Shown: positions 55,212 to 64,000 of the stretch, piece after piece
Layout of the letters: every line of letters begins with the position of its first letter
Numbering within the stretch: position 1 is the stretch's first letter
Source: TMED78 sp036337035
GTDB lineage: Bacteria > Pseudomonadota > Gammaproteobacteria > Steroidobacterales > Rariloculaceae
Reading direction: 5' to 3'
Length of the DNA: 64,000 bases
NCBI GenBank assembly: GCA_036337035.1
Contig: JAYZFC010000002.1
Location: 62,001-126,000, forward strand
Made by a program: the position numbers and the translations under genes
Notes under the pieces: generated by a model
Databases searched by the model: none
What the model was told of the DNA's origin: nothing
The model's input: the letters and a program-made list of their open reading frames with translations, nothing else

Positions 55212-56600
55212 ATGATAGATCTTTTAAAAATTGCTCAAACTGAGGCTGCTGGTGGAGATCTTTTTTCTGAGCTTCAAAAACTATTTAATGATGCAGATAT
55301 AAAACCAAATGGATATCCTGACGCAGTTGTTTGGATGGGTGGCAATCATAATGATCAAATAAACCCTATTGCCCACTCCCTAACAGATGCATATGCATTG
55401 TTAGGCACCATCGCTGCGATTGATATTTTAGGCCTCCCTTATTATGCAGTTCCAATGTGGTCTCAATATAGACACGATCTAAAACTTAAATCACTTTCTT
55501 GGTTTGGTAATATGCCTTGTACATCAATTAAATGGTCTACGGCTGGAGATGCTTATGTAATAGATGAAAACGGAAAAAAAGTAGTTGTTATGGGAAAATC
55601 AGGCAATGCGCCATTAAGAACTCAAGCTGGAGTCTATTGTAATGTGAGGCCTTATGGTCCAATTACAGTAGTTAGATGTATGCCCTGCTTGCCTTATTCT
55701 CAAGATAGGGCTGTTTTTAATGTTGATAAAAATACTGGAATCATCCACTCTGAAATGAATACACCAGCACTTCAAATGGCTTATGCGAACCGCCGATTTT
55801 TAAAAATGGTCCATGAATCAGGTAAGCTTGGCAGAGTGGCATTTAAACCTACACAAGCAATGGAGGACGGTATAAATTCTGGGATTCTTTCTTGGCTACT
55901 AGATGGCACAAAATTTAAAATAGGTAGAAAGTATGCTGTCGATGGTTATAAAGAACACAAAGAGCTTATTGATAGAGTTATTACTCTCCTTCCAGACAAC
56001 TTCAAAGAAGGTATGGATTCCTGGGAAGGACAAATTGAACAACATATTTCTGATACAAATTACGGCCTTCTGCTATGGGATTTAATCGAACAAAAAGATG
56101 TTATTGTGCTAGCAACTGATTTAGATGGGGATAGATTGACAGACTTATTAGCTGATGTATCAGATCCTTTAAGAGCATTTGGTCAAAGAATAATTAACCA
56201 TATTGATAAAAAAAATAGCATTACTTCTGAAACAAAGATGAATTATATATGGAATGAAATGGGTTATGTGACTGGAAACGGCAGAGATATGACATCTGTA
56301 ATGTATAGAATGGAGGGCCCACCAATACACGAACAAACCCTTGGCTCAGCTGATGCTATGCTACTTAGATTACTTGATGGTGATGAATCTCTAGGAGGAA
56401 CAAAACAACCATATGATCCTAGAATACATTTTGTATTAATTCGTGACGCATATATAGATGCTAATCCAGATAATAAAAAACTTAGGAATTGGCTTGATGA
56501 TGCTATTAATACATTTGATAATATTTATTCTGGAAATAGACCTAAATTCCTAGATGGTTATAAAAAATTAAAAGATGCAATTAAGCCTTGGGGAGTATAA
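55212..56600 (+). CDS. Conserved-looking protein of unrecognised family
   Basis: This 462-residue soluble protein starts at an ATG with GGGGAG 8 nt upstream. I do not recognise its family. It has no signal peptide or membrane segment. Visible features are WMGGNHNDQINPIAHSLTD near residue 40, YCNVRPYGPITVVRCMPCLP with three cysteines including CxxC near residue 145-165, an acidic ATDLDGDRLTDLLADVSDP segment near residue 300, and a GNGRDMTSVMYRMEGPP segment near residue 360. The composition and codon use look like its neighbours. It is convergent with proA (3 nt between stops) and downstream of the TVP38-like gene. It may be an enzyme with a metal or nucleotide site, which is only inference. 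Confidence 0.7.
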   Translation: MIDLLKIAQTEAAGGDLFSELQKLFNDADIKPNGYPDAVVWMGGNHNDQINPIAHSLTDAYALLGTIAAIDILGLPYYAVPMWSQYRHDLKLKSLSWFGNMPCTSIKWSTAGDAYVIDENGKKVVVMGKSGNAPLRTQAGVYCNVRPYGPITVVRCMPCLPYSQDRAVFNVDKNTGIIHSEMNTPALQMAYANRRFLKMVHESGKLGRVAFKPTQAMEDGINSGILSWLLDGTKFKIGRKYAVDGYKEHKELIDRVITLLPDNFKEGMDSWEGQIEQHISDTNYGLLLWDLIEQKDVIVLATDLDGDRLTDLLADVSDPLRAFGQRIINHIDKKNSITSETKMNYIWNEMGYVTGNGRDMTSVMYRMEGPPIHEQTLGSADAMLLRLLDGDESLGGTKQPYDPRIHFVLIRDAYIDANPDNKKLRNWLDDAINTFDNIYSGNRPKFLDGYKKLKDAIKPWGV

Positions 56601-56603
56601 TTA

Positions 56604-57857
56604 TCAAGGCCGAATCTGGCCATCCCCTCTAACAATATATTTATAGCTTGTAAGCTGTTCAGAGCCGACTGGACCTCTTGCATGAATTCTCCCTGTAGCT
56701 ATTCCTATTTCTGCCCCCATGCCAAATTCACCACCATCAGCAAATTGTGTAGAAGTATTGTGCATTACAATTGAACTATCCAATTCGGTCAAAAACTTAT
56801 CAGCAGCAGCTTGATTGCTACTAATAATTGCTTCAGTATGCCCAGATCCATATTTTCTAATATATTCTAATGCCTCTTCAATACCATCAACGAGCCTGAT
56901 AGCAACAACTGCATCTAAAAACTCTTTACCCCAATCAGAATCTTTAGCCTTATTGGCTCGACTATCTATTGAAACAACTTCTTTGCTGCCCTTTATTTCG
57001 CAACCAGCATTAATAAGAATATCTAAAATTGGTGGTAAAAATTCATTAGCAATTACTCTGTCTATCAACACAGTTTCAGTAGCTCCACATATACCTGTTC
57101 GCCTCATCTTAGCATTAAGAATAATCTCTATTGCCATATTAAGATCTGCATTCTTATGCACATAAGTATGGCAAATACCCTCAAGATGGCCAATGACTGG
57201 AACTCTTGCATCCTCCTGTATACGAGCAATAAGATTTTTACCGCCTCTAGGAATAATTATATCGATATATTCAGTCATATCTCGAAGAAGAAACCCTACT
57301 GCTTCACGGTCTTGAGTTGGGATCATTTGAATCGAGGCGCTAGGTAATCCAGCTTTTTCTAAACCCTCTATAAGGCAAGAATGAAGTATTCTATTTGAGT
57401 TAACTGCCTCAGTTCCACCTCTTAATATTACCGCATTACCACTCTTAAGGCATAACCCTCCTGCATCTGCTGTGACATTTGGCCTACTTTCATAAATAAT
57501 TCCTATCACTCCTAATGGTACCTTGACTCTTTGTATCACTAATCCATTTGGTCTCTCTATCTCATTAATTATCTTACCAATAGGATCATCAAAATCTGAT
57601 ATCTTCTTCAAACTCAAAGCTATTGCTTCAATTCTCTCATAATTAAGTACCAATCTATCAATCATTGCTTCAGATAGTTGATTTTTTTCTGCATTCTTAA
57701 TATCCAAACTATTTGATTTTAATATTTTATCCTTAGATGAAATTATTATGTCTGCTGAATTTCTTAATGCCTGATTTTTAGAATGAGTTGAAGCCCTACT
57801 AAGAATACTACTTGCCTCTTTGGCCATCCTGCCTATTTTTAATATCTCTTTCTTCAT
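56604..57857 (-). CDS. proA: Glutamate-5-semialdehyde dehydrogenase
   Basis: This 417-residue enzyme reduces gamma-glutamyl phosphate to glutamate-5-semialdehyde with NADPH in proline synthesis. VPLGVIGIIYESRPNVTADA near residue 105 and GNAVILRGGTEAVNSN near residue 140 are ProA motifs. The catalytic cysteine is in RRTGICGATETVLI near residue 257. Length is normal. It follows proB by 8 nt in the usual order for a proBA operon. Confidence 0.95.
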   Translation of the reverse strand: MKKEILKIGRMAKEASSILSRASTHSKNQALRNSADIIISSKDKILKSNSLDIKNAEKNQLSEAMIDRLVLNYERIEAIALSLKKISDFDDPIGKIINEIERPNGLVIQRVKVPLGVIGIIYESRPNVTADAGGLCLKSGNAVILRGGTEAVNSNRILHSCLIEGLEKAGLPSASIQMIPTQDREAVGFLLRDMTEYIDIIIPRGGKNLIARIQEDARVPVIGHLEGICHTYVHKNADLNMAIEIILNAKMRRTGICGATETVLIDRVIANEFLPPILDILINAGCEIKGSKEVVSIDSRANKAKDSDWGKEFLDAVVAIRLVDGIEEALEYIRKYGSGHTEAIISSNQAAADKFLTELDSSIVMHNTSTQFADGGEFGMGAEIGIATGRIHARGPVGSEQLTSYKYIVRGDGQIRP

Positions 57858-57865
57858 AAAATTCC

Positions 57866-58990
57866 CTAAGCTAAAACAAGATCGTTTCTGTGAATCATTT
57901 CATTTCCACCTAAATAATCTAGCTTATCCTTAATATCATTAGAGTGACATCCCATAATTTTATTTGCATCAATTGAGTCATATGCTATTAGACCACAACC
58001 AATATAATTTCCTTTATGATCTTTTATCTTTACTGCATCGCCCTTTCCAAATTCTCCCTCTACTCCAATAACACCTACTGGTAAAAGACTACTTCCTAAA
58101 TCTAAAGCCTTCTTTGCACCAGAATCAATTAAAATAGAGCCTTGTATTTCTAGACTACCCAAAATCCATTGTTTTCTTGCAGCTTTTGGATCCAAGCTAG
58201 GTATAAACCAAGTACCCTTATTACTTTCAATACTTGAAACAATTGGATTATTCTCTAATCCTGAAGCAATCAGCATCTTACAGCCAGCTGACATAGCTAA
58301 TCTTGCGGCATCAAGCTTTGTGATCATACCACCTGAACTATGGCTTGTGCCTGGTCCGCTAGCCATATCAAAATAATCCTGATTAAGATCATTGACCTCA
58401 TTAATTAATTTAGCATTATCATTCTTACCAGGATCTGATGTGTATAGACCATTGACATCAGATAACAAAATAAGACAGTCAGCACTAATCATTTGGGCTA
58501 CTCGGGCTGCAAGTCTATCATTATCGCCATATCTTATTTCTTGTGTTGCAACAGTATCATTTTCATTAATAACAGGTATAACATCTTTTTTAACTAAGGC
58601 ATTTAATGTATTAGTTGCATTTAAATACCTTCTCCTATTATTGCTATCATCGATGGTTAATAATACTTGAGCAACAACCAAACCCTTATTTGCTAATCTA
58701 TCTTGATACAAATGGGCAAGTTGAACCTGTCCAATAGCAGCTGCTGCCTGGCTATCCTCTAGACGAGCTAAAGAGGATAATTTCATCTTATTTGCACCTA
58801 AAGCAATAGCACCAGAAGAAACAATAATAACTTCTTTTCCATTTTCTTGTAAAAATTTTATATCTTCACATAAGCTCTCAAACCAAGAATAGTTAATTTT
58901 TCCACTATCCTCATTTACCAATAGAGCAGAACCAATTTTTAAAATAATTCTTTTTGCTTCCTCTATGTTTTTATTATTTTTTGATATCAT
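57866..58990 (-). CDS. proB: Glutamate 5-kinase with PUA domain
   Basis: This 374-residue enzyme phosphorylates glutamate, the first step of proline synthesis. Its amino-acid kinase domain (about 12-260) has ILKIGSALLVNEDSG, VSSGAIALGANK, NENDTVATQEIRYGDNDRLAARVA and GTSHSSGGMITKLDAARLAMSAG. The C-terminal PUA domain (about 280-374) has LLPVGVIGVEGEFGKGDAV. It sits between ilvH (25 nt upstream) and proA, so ilvH, proB and proA may be one transcript. Confidence 0.95.
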   Translation of the reverse strand: MISKNNKNIEEAKRIILKIGSALLVNEDSGKINYSWFESLCEDIKFLQENGKEVIIVSSGAIALGANKMKLSSLARLEDSQAAAAIGQVQLAHLYQDRLANKGLVVAQVLLTIDDSNNRRRYLNATNTLNALVKKDVIPVINENDTVATQEIRYGDNDRLAARVAQMISADCLILLSDVNGLYTSDPGKNDNAKLINEVNDLNQDYFDMASGPGTSHSSGGMITKLDAARLAMSAGCKMLIASGLENNPIVSSIESNKGTWFIPSLDPKAARKQWILGSLEIQGSILIDSGAKKALDLGSSLLPVGVIGVEGEFGKGDAVKIKDHKGNYIGCGLIAYDSIDANKIMGCHSNDIKDKLDYLGGNEMIHRNDLVLA

Positions 58991-59015
58991 TTTCTAATAA
59001 TCACAAAAGTAAAAA

Positions 59016-59540
59016 CTAAGAGGAAAAAAACAATATAGGTTTTCCTTTGGCTACAGCCATGGAGCCACTCCTAATTACTGACAAAACATCAGTTGACTTA
59101 GAGAAAAAATTAATAATTTTATCAATATCTTCACTACTGCCAACAATCTGAAAAGTTAAATAGTCATCTGAATTGTCTATTATCTCAATATCTAACAACA
59201 TACCTATAGATTCTTTATGATCAGAAACTAATTTTAATAAATTTTCTTCATTATGATGTTTGCTAACTAGCTTTATCATAGCAAGCTCTCTCTCTATATA
59301 TTCTCCATCAGTCATATTAATAATATTTACTACATCAATGAGTTTGCTTAGCTGCTTAATTATTTGCTCTATAATATCTTCTGAGCCTGAAGTAACAAGA
59401 GTTACTCTTGAAACAATAGGGTCATTAGTTGGAGCAACATTCAAACTCTCTATATTATATCCTCTAGATGAAAACATATTTGAAACACGAGCGAGTGCAC
59501 CTGCTTCGTTTTGTAGTAAAATTGAAATAATATGTCTCAT
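59016..59540 (-). CDS. ilvH: Acetolactate synthase regulatory small subunit
   Basis: This 174-residue protein has the ACT domain in the first 75 residues (LLQNEAGALARVSNMFSSRGYNIESLNV) and the conserved C-terminal domain, normal for IlvH. AGGGGA lies 5-9 nt before the ATG. It activates the catalytic subunit and mediates feedback by valine. The large-subunit gene is divergent across a 160-nt region, not in the usual ilvIH operon order, and proBA follow on the same strand. Confidence 0.93.
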   Translation of the reverse strand: MRHIISILLQNEAGALARVSNMFSSRGYNIESLNVAPTNDPIVSRVTLVTSGSEDIIEQIIKQLSKLIDVVNIINMTDGEYIERELAMIKLVSKHHNEENLLKLVSDHKESIGMLLDIEIIDNSDDYLTFQIVGSSEDIDKIINFFSKSTDVLSVIRSGSMAVAKGKPILFFSS

Positions 59541-59590
59541 AAATTCCCCTGGAGGCTCAATAAAAAAGTTCCAAATAGTTATGGTGTCTC

Positions 59591-59604
59591 ATAATAATTA
59601 TTAT
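59591..59604. promoter_or_regulatory. AT-rich palindrome in the ilvH/ilvI divergent region
   Basis: ATAATAATTATTAT is a perfect 14-base palindrome 51 nt before ilvH and about 100-120 nt before ilvI. It could be an operator for a dimeric regulator shared by the two genes. In sequence this A/T-rich, chance palindromes are frequent. Confidence 0.2.
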
Positions 59605-59724
59605 TGCAATGTGTAATGTTTTGGTCAAAAATCTAAATAAAAGAAGGATTTTAAATATAAGCATTAGTACAATAATAAATAATTAATTAATATAACTACT
59701 ATGGAAAATAAAGTTAAGGAAAAT

Positions 59725-61542
59725 ATGGTCTCAAAAGGCCTCTCTAACGAAGAAATGACTGGAGCAGACATAATTGTTCAAGTTATTGCTGATGAAGGCG
59801 TAGATACGATTTTTGGCTACAGTGGTGGCGCAATTCTGCCAACTTATGACGCTGTATTCCGCTACAATAATCAGTCAAACAATAAACATAAAATGCCCCT
59901 AATAGTACCCGCTAATGAGCAAGGAGCTAGTTTTATGGCTTCTGGATACTCTAGGTCTAGCGGTAATGTAGGGGTAGCAATTGTCACATCAGGCCCAGGA
60001 GCTACAAATTGTGTCACTGCAGTGCGTGATTGTATGGCCGACTCTATACCAATAATAGTTATTTGTGGTCAAGTAGCTACAAATGCGATAGGTACAGATG
60101 CATTTCAAGAAGCACCTGTTAGTAGCATTATGGGAGCAGTAGCTAAACATGTTTATCTAGTAACAGAACCCGAGCTTCTTGAAGATACTGTTAGATCAGC
60201 TTTTGAAATAGCGCGAACTGGAAGGCCAGGACCTGTTGTTATAGATATACCTAAAGACATCCAAAACTGGAAAGGTAGGTATAAAGGATTAGGCTTACTT
60301 CCTATGCCTGGCTATAAGTCAAGACTAAAAAAAGTTAGCAGTAGTAGTCTTAACGTAGAAAGCTGTAAAAGTTTTTTTAATCTTTTACAAAATAGTAAGA
60401 GGCCGCTGATTTATGCTGGAGGTGGAATAGTAAATAGTAACTCTAGTGAAGAATTAAGAAAATTTGCTATTGAGCATCAAATACCTGTAGTTACAACTCT
60501 AATGGGCATAGGATCATTTGATACAAAGCATACATTAGCAATGCATATGTTAGGCATGCATGGAACAGCTTATGCAAATTACGCTGTTGATGATTGTGAT
60601 CTTCTAATAACCTTTGGAGCTAGATTTGATGATAGAGTAGCTGGTGATGCAAACAAATTTGCACCTAAAGCAAAAAATATAGCTCATTTTGATATTGACC
60701 CATCTGAAATACATAAAGTTAAAAAAGCTAACTGGCACTTCACTGGGTCGCTAAAAAAAGCTATTAATGAATTAAATGCATATAGTAGATCCAATGGATT
60801 GGAGTTTAATTTTTCTTCATGGCATAAAGAAATTAAATCATTAAAAGAAATATATGCACTGAATTATAATAAAAAAAGCGAATTAATCCAGCCACACTAT
60901 GTAATAGAGGAAATAAACAAGATTACAAAAGGACAAGCAATTATAACAACTGGTGTAGGTCAGCATCAAATGTGGGCTGCACAATATTTTGACTTTTGTG
61001 AACCAAGACTATGGTTAACATCTGGAAGTATGGGAACAATGGGATTTGGACTACCAGCTGCTATAGGGGCTCAATTTGCATGTCCTGATCGTCTAGTAAT
61101 AGATCTAGATGGAGATGCAAGTATTAGAATGAATATTGGTGAAATGGAAACAGTAACTTCGCATGGTCTCCCAATTAAAGTTATAGTTTTAAATAATTTT
61201 GGTGATGGAATGGTAATGCAATGGCAAAGAATGTTTTTTAAAGGGCGCCTGTCAGGAAGTGACAAATCACTAAGAAAGAAAAATTTTGTACAATCAGCAA
61301 TTGCCGATGGATTTGAATATGCAAAAACACTTAAAAAAAATAATGATGTTAAAAAAGTCCTAAAAGAATTTCTTAACTTTAAAGGGCCGGCTTTTTTAGA
61401 AGTAATAATTGATCCTAAGGCAGATGTTTATCCAATGGTTCCTCCTGGATTATGCTACAAAGATATAGTAACTGGAGAATTTATTCCTAATAGATATAAA
61501 GAAAAAGATAAATCTACACCGAACGAATCAGAGATGTTTTAA
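59725..61542 (+). CDS. ilvI: Acetolactate synthase catalytic large subunit
   Basis: This 605-residue thiamine diphosphate enzyme makes acetolactate or acetohydroxybutyrate for valine, isoleucine and leucine synthesis. An ATG at 59701 is in frame, but 59725 has TAAGGA 4 nt upstream. The catalytic glutamate is in PANEQGASFMA near residue 65, TSGPGATNCVTAVRD follows, and the TPP/Mg motif is DLDGDASIRMNIGEMETV. FAD-dependent features of the family are kept. The C-terminal EKDKSTPNESEMF is a short tail. The gene is divergent from its small subunit, ilvH. Confidence 0.93.
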   Translation: MVSKGLSNEEMTGADIIVQVIADEGVDTIFGYSGGAILPTYDAVFRYNNQSNNKHKMPLIVPANEQGASFMASGYSRSSGNVGVAIVTSGPGATNCVTAVRDCMADSIPIIVICGQVATNAIGTDAFQEAPVSSIMGAVAKHVYLVTEPELLEDTVRSAFEIARTGRPGPVVIDIPKDIQNWKGRYKGLGLLPMPGYKSRLKKVSSSSLNVESCKSFFNLLQNSKRPLIYAGGGIVNSNSSEELRKFAIEHQIPVVTTLMGIGSFDTKHTLAMHMLGMHGTAYANYAVDDCDLLITFGARFDDRVAGDANKFAPKAKNIAHFDIDPSEIHKVKKANWHFTGSLKKAINELNAYSRSNGLEFNFSSWHKEIKSLKEIYALNYNKKSELIQPHYVIEEINKITKGQAIITTGVGQHQMWAAQYFDFCEPRLWLTSGSMGTMGFGLPAAIGAQFACPDRLVIDLDGDASIRMNIGEMETVTSHGLPIKVIVLNNFGDGMVMQWQRMFFKGRLSGSDKSLRKKNFVQSAIADGFEYAKTLKKNNDVKKVLKEFLNFKGPAFLEVIIDPKADVYPMVPPGLCYKDIVTGEFIPNRYKEKDKSTPNESEMF

Positions 61543-61550
61543 TAAATTAT

Positions 61551-62789
61551 TTAAATATTTTCTAGTACATTTAAGACTGCAGAAGTAAGTTTAGTCAATT
61601 CTTTTTTGCTTATAATAAATGGCGGCATAATATAAATTACATTACCAAATGGCCTTAGCCAAACCCCCTCCTCTAAAAAACTCTCTCTAACATATCTCAA
61701 ATCTAGAGGTTTTTTCATTTCTACTACTCCTATTGCACCCTTTACTCTAACCTCATAAACAGAATTAAAATTTTCACAATCTCTTAACTCCTCTAATAAT
61801 TGAGATTCTATTATTCTCACCTGCTCTAATCTTGGTTCTAAATTAAATAACTCTAAGGAAGCATTAGCTGCCTGACAAGCTAACGGATTGCCGCAATAGG
61901 TTGGGCCATGTGGAAAAGCGTTTGCTACACTTCCTGATAAAAAAGTATTATATATATCCTTGGAAGATACTGTAGCAGCAAGAGGAATAGTGCCTCCAGT
62001 AAGTGCCTTTGATAATGTAATTATATCTGGAACAACTCCTGCCTGTTCGAAAGCAAACATACTGCCAGTTCTGCCAAATCCAGTTGCTATTTCATCAAAA
62101 ATTATAATTAAATCATATTTTTTTACGATTCTGGTTATTTTTCTTAACATATCTGGACTATGAAATTTAAATCCTCCTGCAGCCTGAACAAGAGGCTCTA
62201 TAATGATACCAATCATTTTTCTATGATTTTTACTTAGCACTTTTTCAAATCTATCTAGATCTATCTGATTTTTGGGAAGATCTTCAATCATATGATTAAC
62301 GAGAATATCTTTATAGATATCTCTAACACCATCTTGTCTATCACAAACAGACATTGCAGCTAATGTATCTCCGTGATAACCATTTCTAAATCCTAAAAAA
62401 AATTTTTTATTAAAAATACCCTTATTTTTCCAATATTGCGATGCTATTTTTAAGGCAATTTCTACTGATACTGATCCAGATTCTGAAAAAAATACATAAT
62501 TTAGATTTTCAGGAAGAAGATTAGAAATTCTATTACTAAGCTCTATAACTGGATCATGAACTAAACCTCCTAACATAATATGAGGCATCTCATTTAGCTG
62601 TTTTTCTACTTTCTCTATAATATATGGATGGTTATATCCATGGCAGGATGCCCACCAAGAAGAAATACCATCTATAAGGGATCTCCCGTCTCTCAAATGA
62701 ATATGGCATCCTTCAGTGCCTATAACCTCAAGCTGTTTAGGCAAATTATACATCTGAGAATAAGGAAGCCATAAATTAGATAAAGACAT
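61551..62789 (-). CDS. bioA: Adenosylmethionine-8-amino-7-oxononanoate aminotransferase
   Basis: This 412-residue PLP enzyme makes 7,8-diaminopelargonate in biotin synthesis. LIDGISSWWASCHGYNHP near residue 38 is typical of BioA, FSESGSVSVEIALKIA binds PLP phosphate, GYHGDTLAAMSV and IFDEIATGFGRTG follow, and the Schiff-base lysine is in TLSKALTGG. HGPTYCGNPLACQAA is the usual threonine-containing segment. It is a lone bio gene, convergent with ilvI (8 nt between stops) and divergent from the phosphomannomutase gene. Confidence 0.95.
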   Translation of the reverse strand: MSLSNLWLPYSQMYNLPKQLEVIGTEGCHIHLRDGRSLIDGISSWWASCHGYNHPYIIEKVEKQLNEMPHIMLGGLVHDPVIELSNRISNLLPENLNYVFFSESGSVSVEIALKIASQYWKNKGIFNKKFFLGFRNGYHGDTLAAMSVCDRQDGVRDIYKDILVNHMIEDLPKNQIDLDRFEKVLSKNHRKMIGIIIEPLVQAAGGFKFHSPDMLRKITRIVKKYDLIIIFDEIATGFGRTGSMFAFEQAGVVPDIITLSKALTGGTIPLAATVSSKDIYNTFLSGSVANAFPHGPTYCGNPLACQAANASLELFNLEPRLEQVRIIESQLLEELRDCENFNSVYEVRVKGAIGVVEMKKPLDLRYVRESFLEEGVWLRPFGNVIYIMPPFIISKKELTKLTSAVLNVLENI

Positions 62790-62852
62790 TGAAAAAAGAT
62801 CCTATAAATTTCTAACAAAAGCTATACTATCAAATACAAGGAATAAAAATAC

Positions 62853-64000
62853 ATGAAAAATATAAATTGTTTTAAAGCTTATGATATTAGAGGTTCTGTG
62901 CCCGAAGAGCTAAATGAAAATATTGCTTATCTTATTTCTAGAGCCTTCATAGAATTTACCAATGCTAAAAATGTTGTTTTAGGTATGGATATTCGTCTCT
63001 CAAGTGAAAAAATTAAAAGGTCAATAATAGATGGAATAACTGATGCTGGTTCAGATATCATTGATATTGGTCTTGTTGGAACAGAAGTTGTCAACTTTAC
63101 AACATCTTATGGAAAGTTTGATGGGGGAATTATGGTAACAGCAAGCCATAATCCTCCTAACTACAATGGAATGAAGATTGTTAGAAAAGGCTCAAAACCA
63201 ATAAGCGAAAATACAGGGTTAAAAGAAATTAGAACTATTGCAGAAAGAAATAATTTTAGAAAAAAGGAAAACAAAGGAAAAGTATATAATAAAAACTATA
63301 TTAAACAATATATTGAGAAAATCTTATCCTTTATTGATATAAATTCATTAAAACCTCTTAAAATAGTTGTAAATGCAGGAAATGGAGCTGCTGGACCAAC
63401 ATTAGACGTATTAGAGAATTACTTACCATTTGATTTTATTAAAATTAATCATAATCCTGATGGCTCTTTCCCTAATGATGTTCCTAATCCTATGATTAAA
63501 AAAAATAGGAGCATAACTTCAGACGCTGTAATTAAATCAAACGCTGATATTGGTATAGCATGGGATGGGGACTATGATAGATGCTTCTTTTTTGATGAGG
63601 AAGGAAAATTTATAGATGGGTACTACCTTGTTGGGCTATTATCCAATTTTTTCCTAACTAGAAATCCTAATAATAATATAATTTATGATCCTAGATTAAT
63701 CTGGAATACCTTAGAATTAGTAGAAAAAAGTAGAGGTAAAGCTATTCAATGCAAATCTGGTCATGCATTTATAAAAGAAAAAATGAGAGAACATGATGCC
63801 ATATATGGTGGTGAAATGAGTGCTCATCATTATTTTCGTGATTTTTATTTTTGTGATAGCGGTATGATACCATGGCTAATAATTACTCAAATTATGAGTT
63901 CCGAAAATAGATCTTTATCTAGTTTAGTAAAAGATAGAATGAAGCTTTTTCCAATTAGTGGAGAAATAAACCTTTCAGTTGATGATGCATCAGAAATAAC
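62853..64000 (+). CDS. Phosphomannomutase/phosphoglucomutase, ManB/CpsG type (3' partial)
   Basis: The ATG at 62853 has AAGGAA 9 nt upstream; the frame stays open to the window end (about 383 residues seen of about 455). FKAYDIRGSVPEELNENIA opens the protein. The phosphoserine loop is TASHNPPNYNGMK with S98, the Mg site is DGDYDR (238-243), and the sugar loop is GGEMSAHHYF. The enzyme interconverts hexose 6- and 1-phosphates to supply GDP-mannose or similar sugars for surface polymers. The match to gammaproteobacterial CpsG is close along its length. Confidence 0.93.
   Translation, partial: MKNINCFKAYDIRGSVPEELNENIAYLISRAFIEFTNAKNVVLGMDIRLSSEKIKRSIIDGITDAGSDIIDIGLVGTEVVNFTTSYGKFDGGIMVTASHNPPNYNGMKIVRKGSKPISENTGLKEIRTIAERNNFRKKENKGKVYNKNYIKQYIEKILSFIDINSLKPLKIVVNAGNGAAGPTLDVLENYLPFDFIKINHNPDGSFPNDVPNPMIKKNRSITSDAVIKSNADIGIAWDGDYDRCFFFDEEGKFIDGYYLVGLLSNFFLTRNPNNNIIYDPRLIWNTLELVEKSRGKAIQCKSGHAFIKEKMREHDAIYGGEMSAHHYFRDFYFCDSGMIPWLIITQIMSSENRSLSSLVKDRMKLFPISGEINLSVDDASEI

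Noticed and set aside
1..64000. CRISPR arrays, insertion sequences, integrases and phage genes
   Set aside because: No regularly spaced direct repeats, terminal inverted repeats or transposase/integrase motifs were seen.

Overview
The window is AT-rich (about one third G+C by eye), densely packed DNA from what looks like a streamlined, probably marine gammaproteobacterium. Many genes overlap by 1-11 nt, and several convergent pairs are separated by fewer than 10 nt. The gammaproteobacterial assignment rests on a ManB/CpsG-type phosphomannomutase, a TorF-type porin, a ModF-like double ATPase, the symporter/DUF4212 pair and FeoAB. The marine inference comes from the load of TTT and TRAP uptake systems and exported arylsulfotransferase-like proteins. 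I cannot name the genus. I saw no tRNA, rRNA, CRISPR array, insertion sequence or prophage, and no gene-free stretch longer than 300 bases.

Region 1-21.3 kb is a catabolic and uptake island. It starts with a cut-off serine-glyoxylate-type aminotransferase and an exported TPR protein. A minus-strand TTT operon (TctC-TctB-TctA) ending in a Gfo/Idh/MocA oxidoreductase follows. Divergent from it is a plus-strand trio: an M24 pita-bread protein with an altered metal site, a compact ATP-grasp plus phosphohistidine-domain dikinase-like protein, and a D-2-hydroxyacid dehydrogenase. A ten-gene minus-strand block then holds an arylsulfotransferase-like protein, a TRAP transporter, two more Gfo/Idh/MocA enzymes, a second TTT transporter and a beta-hydroxyacid dehydrogenase. 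The set looks built to import organic or sugar acids and pass them through NAD(P)-linked oxidoreductases. The substrate is not evident.

Region 21.4-27.5 kb encodes exported proteins: an amidohydrolase, three DUF6152-like proteins (two a tandem duplication), a lipoprotein-like arylsulfotransferase homologue and a double ABM-domain protein. The last gene runs directly into feoA-feoB (Fe2+ uptake) and a DUF4212/sodium-solute symporter pair.

Region 31.8-41 kb holds a minus-strand operon (TerC, 2-hydroxyacid dehydrogenase, UMF1-like MFS, orphan malonyl-CoA:ACP transacylase-like protein, AI-2E/PerM-type permease). It also holds a TonB-dependent receptor, a fused FolK-FolP enzyme and an AlkA-like glycosylase.

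Region 41.1-48.3 kb is a complete mevalonate-to-prenyl-diphosphate locus: HMG-CoA synthase, type 1 IPP isomerase, an HMG-CoA reductase fused to mevalonate kinase, phosphomevalonate kinase, diphosphomevalonate decarboxylase and a divergent prenyl diphosphate synthase. It probably supplies IPP/DMAPP in place of the MEP pathway.

Region 48.3-64 kb is mixed housekeeping: a MerR-TPR protein, a glycosyltransferase, a CDF metal exporter, a double ABC ATPase, an SDR, a TorF porin, a TVP38 protein, an unrecognised 462-residue protein, proBA behind an ilvH separated from its divergent ilvI, bioA, and a phosphomannomutase cut by the window end.
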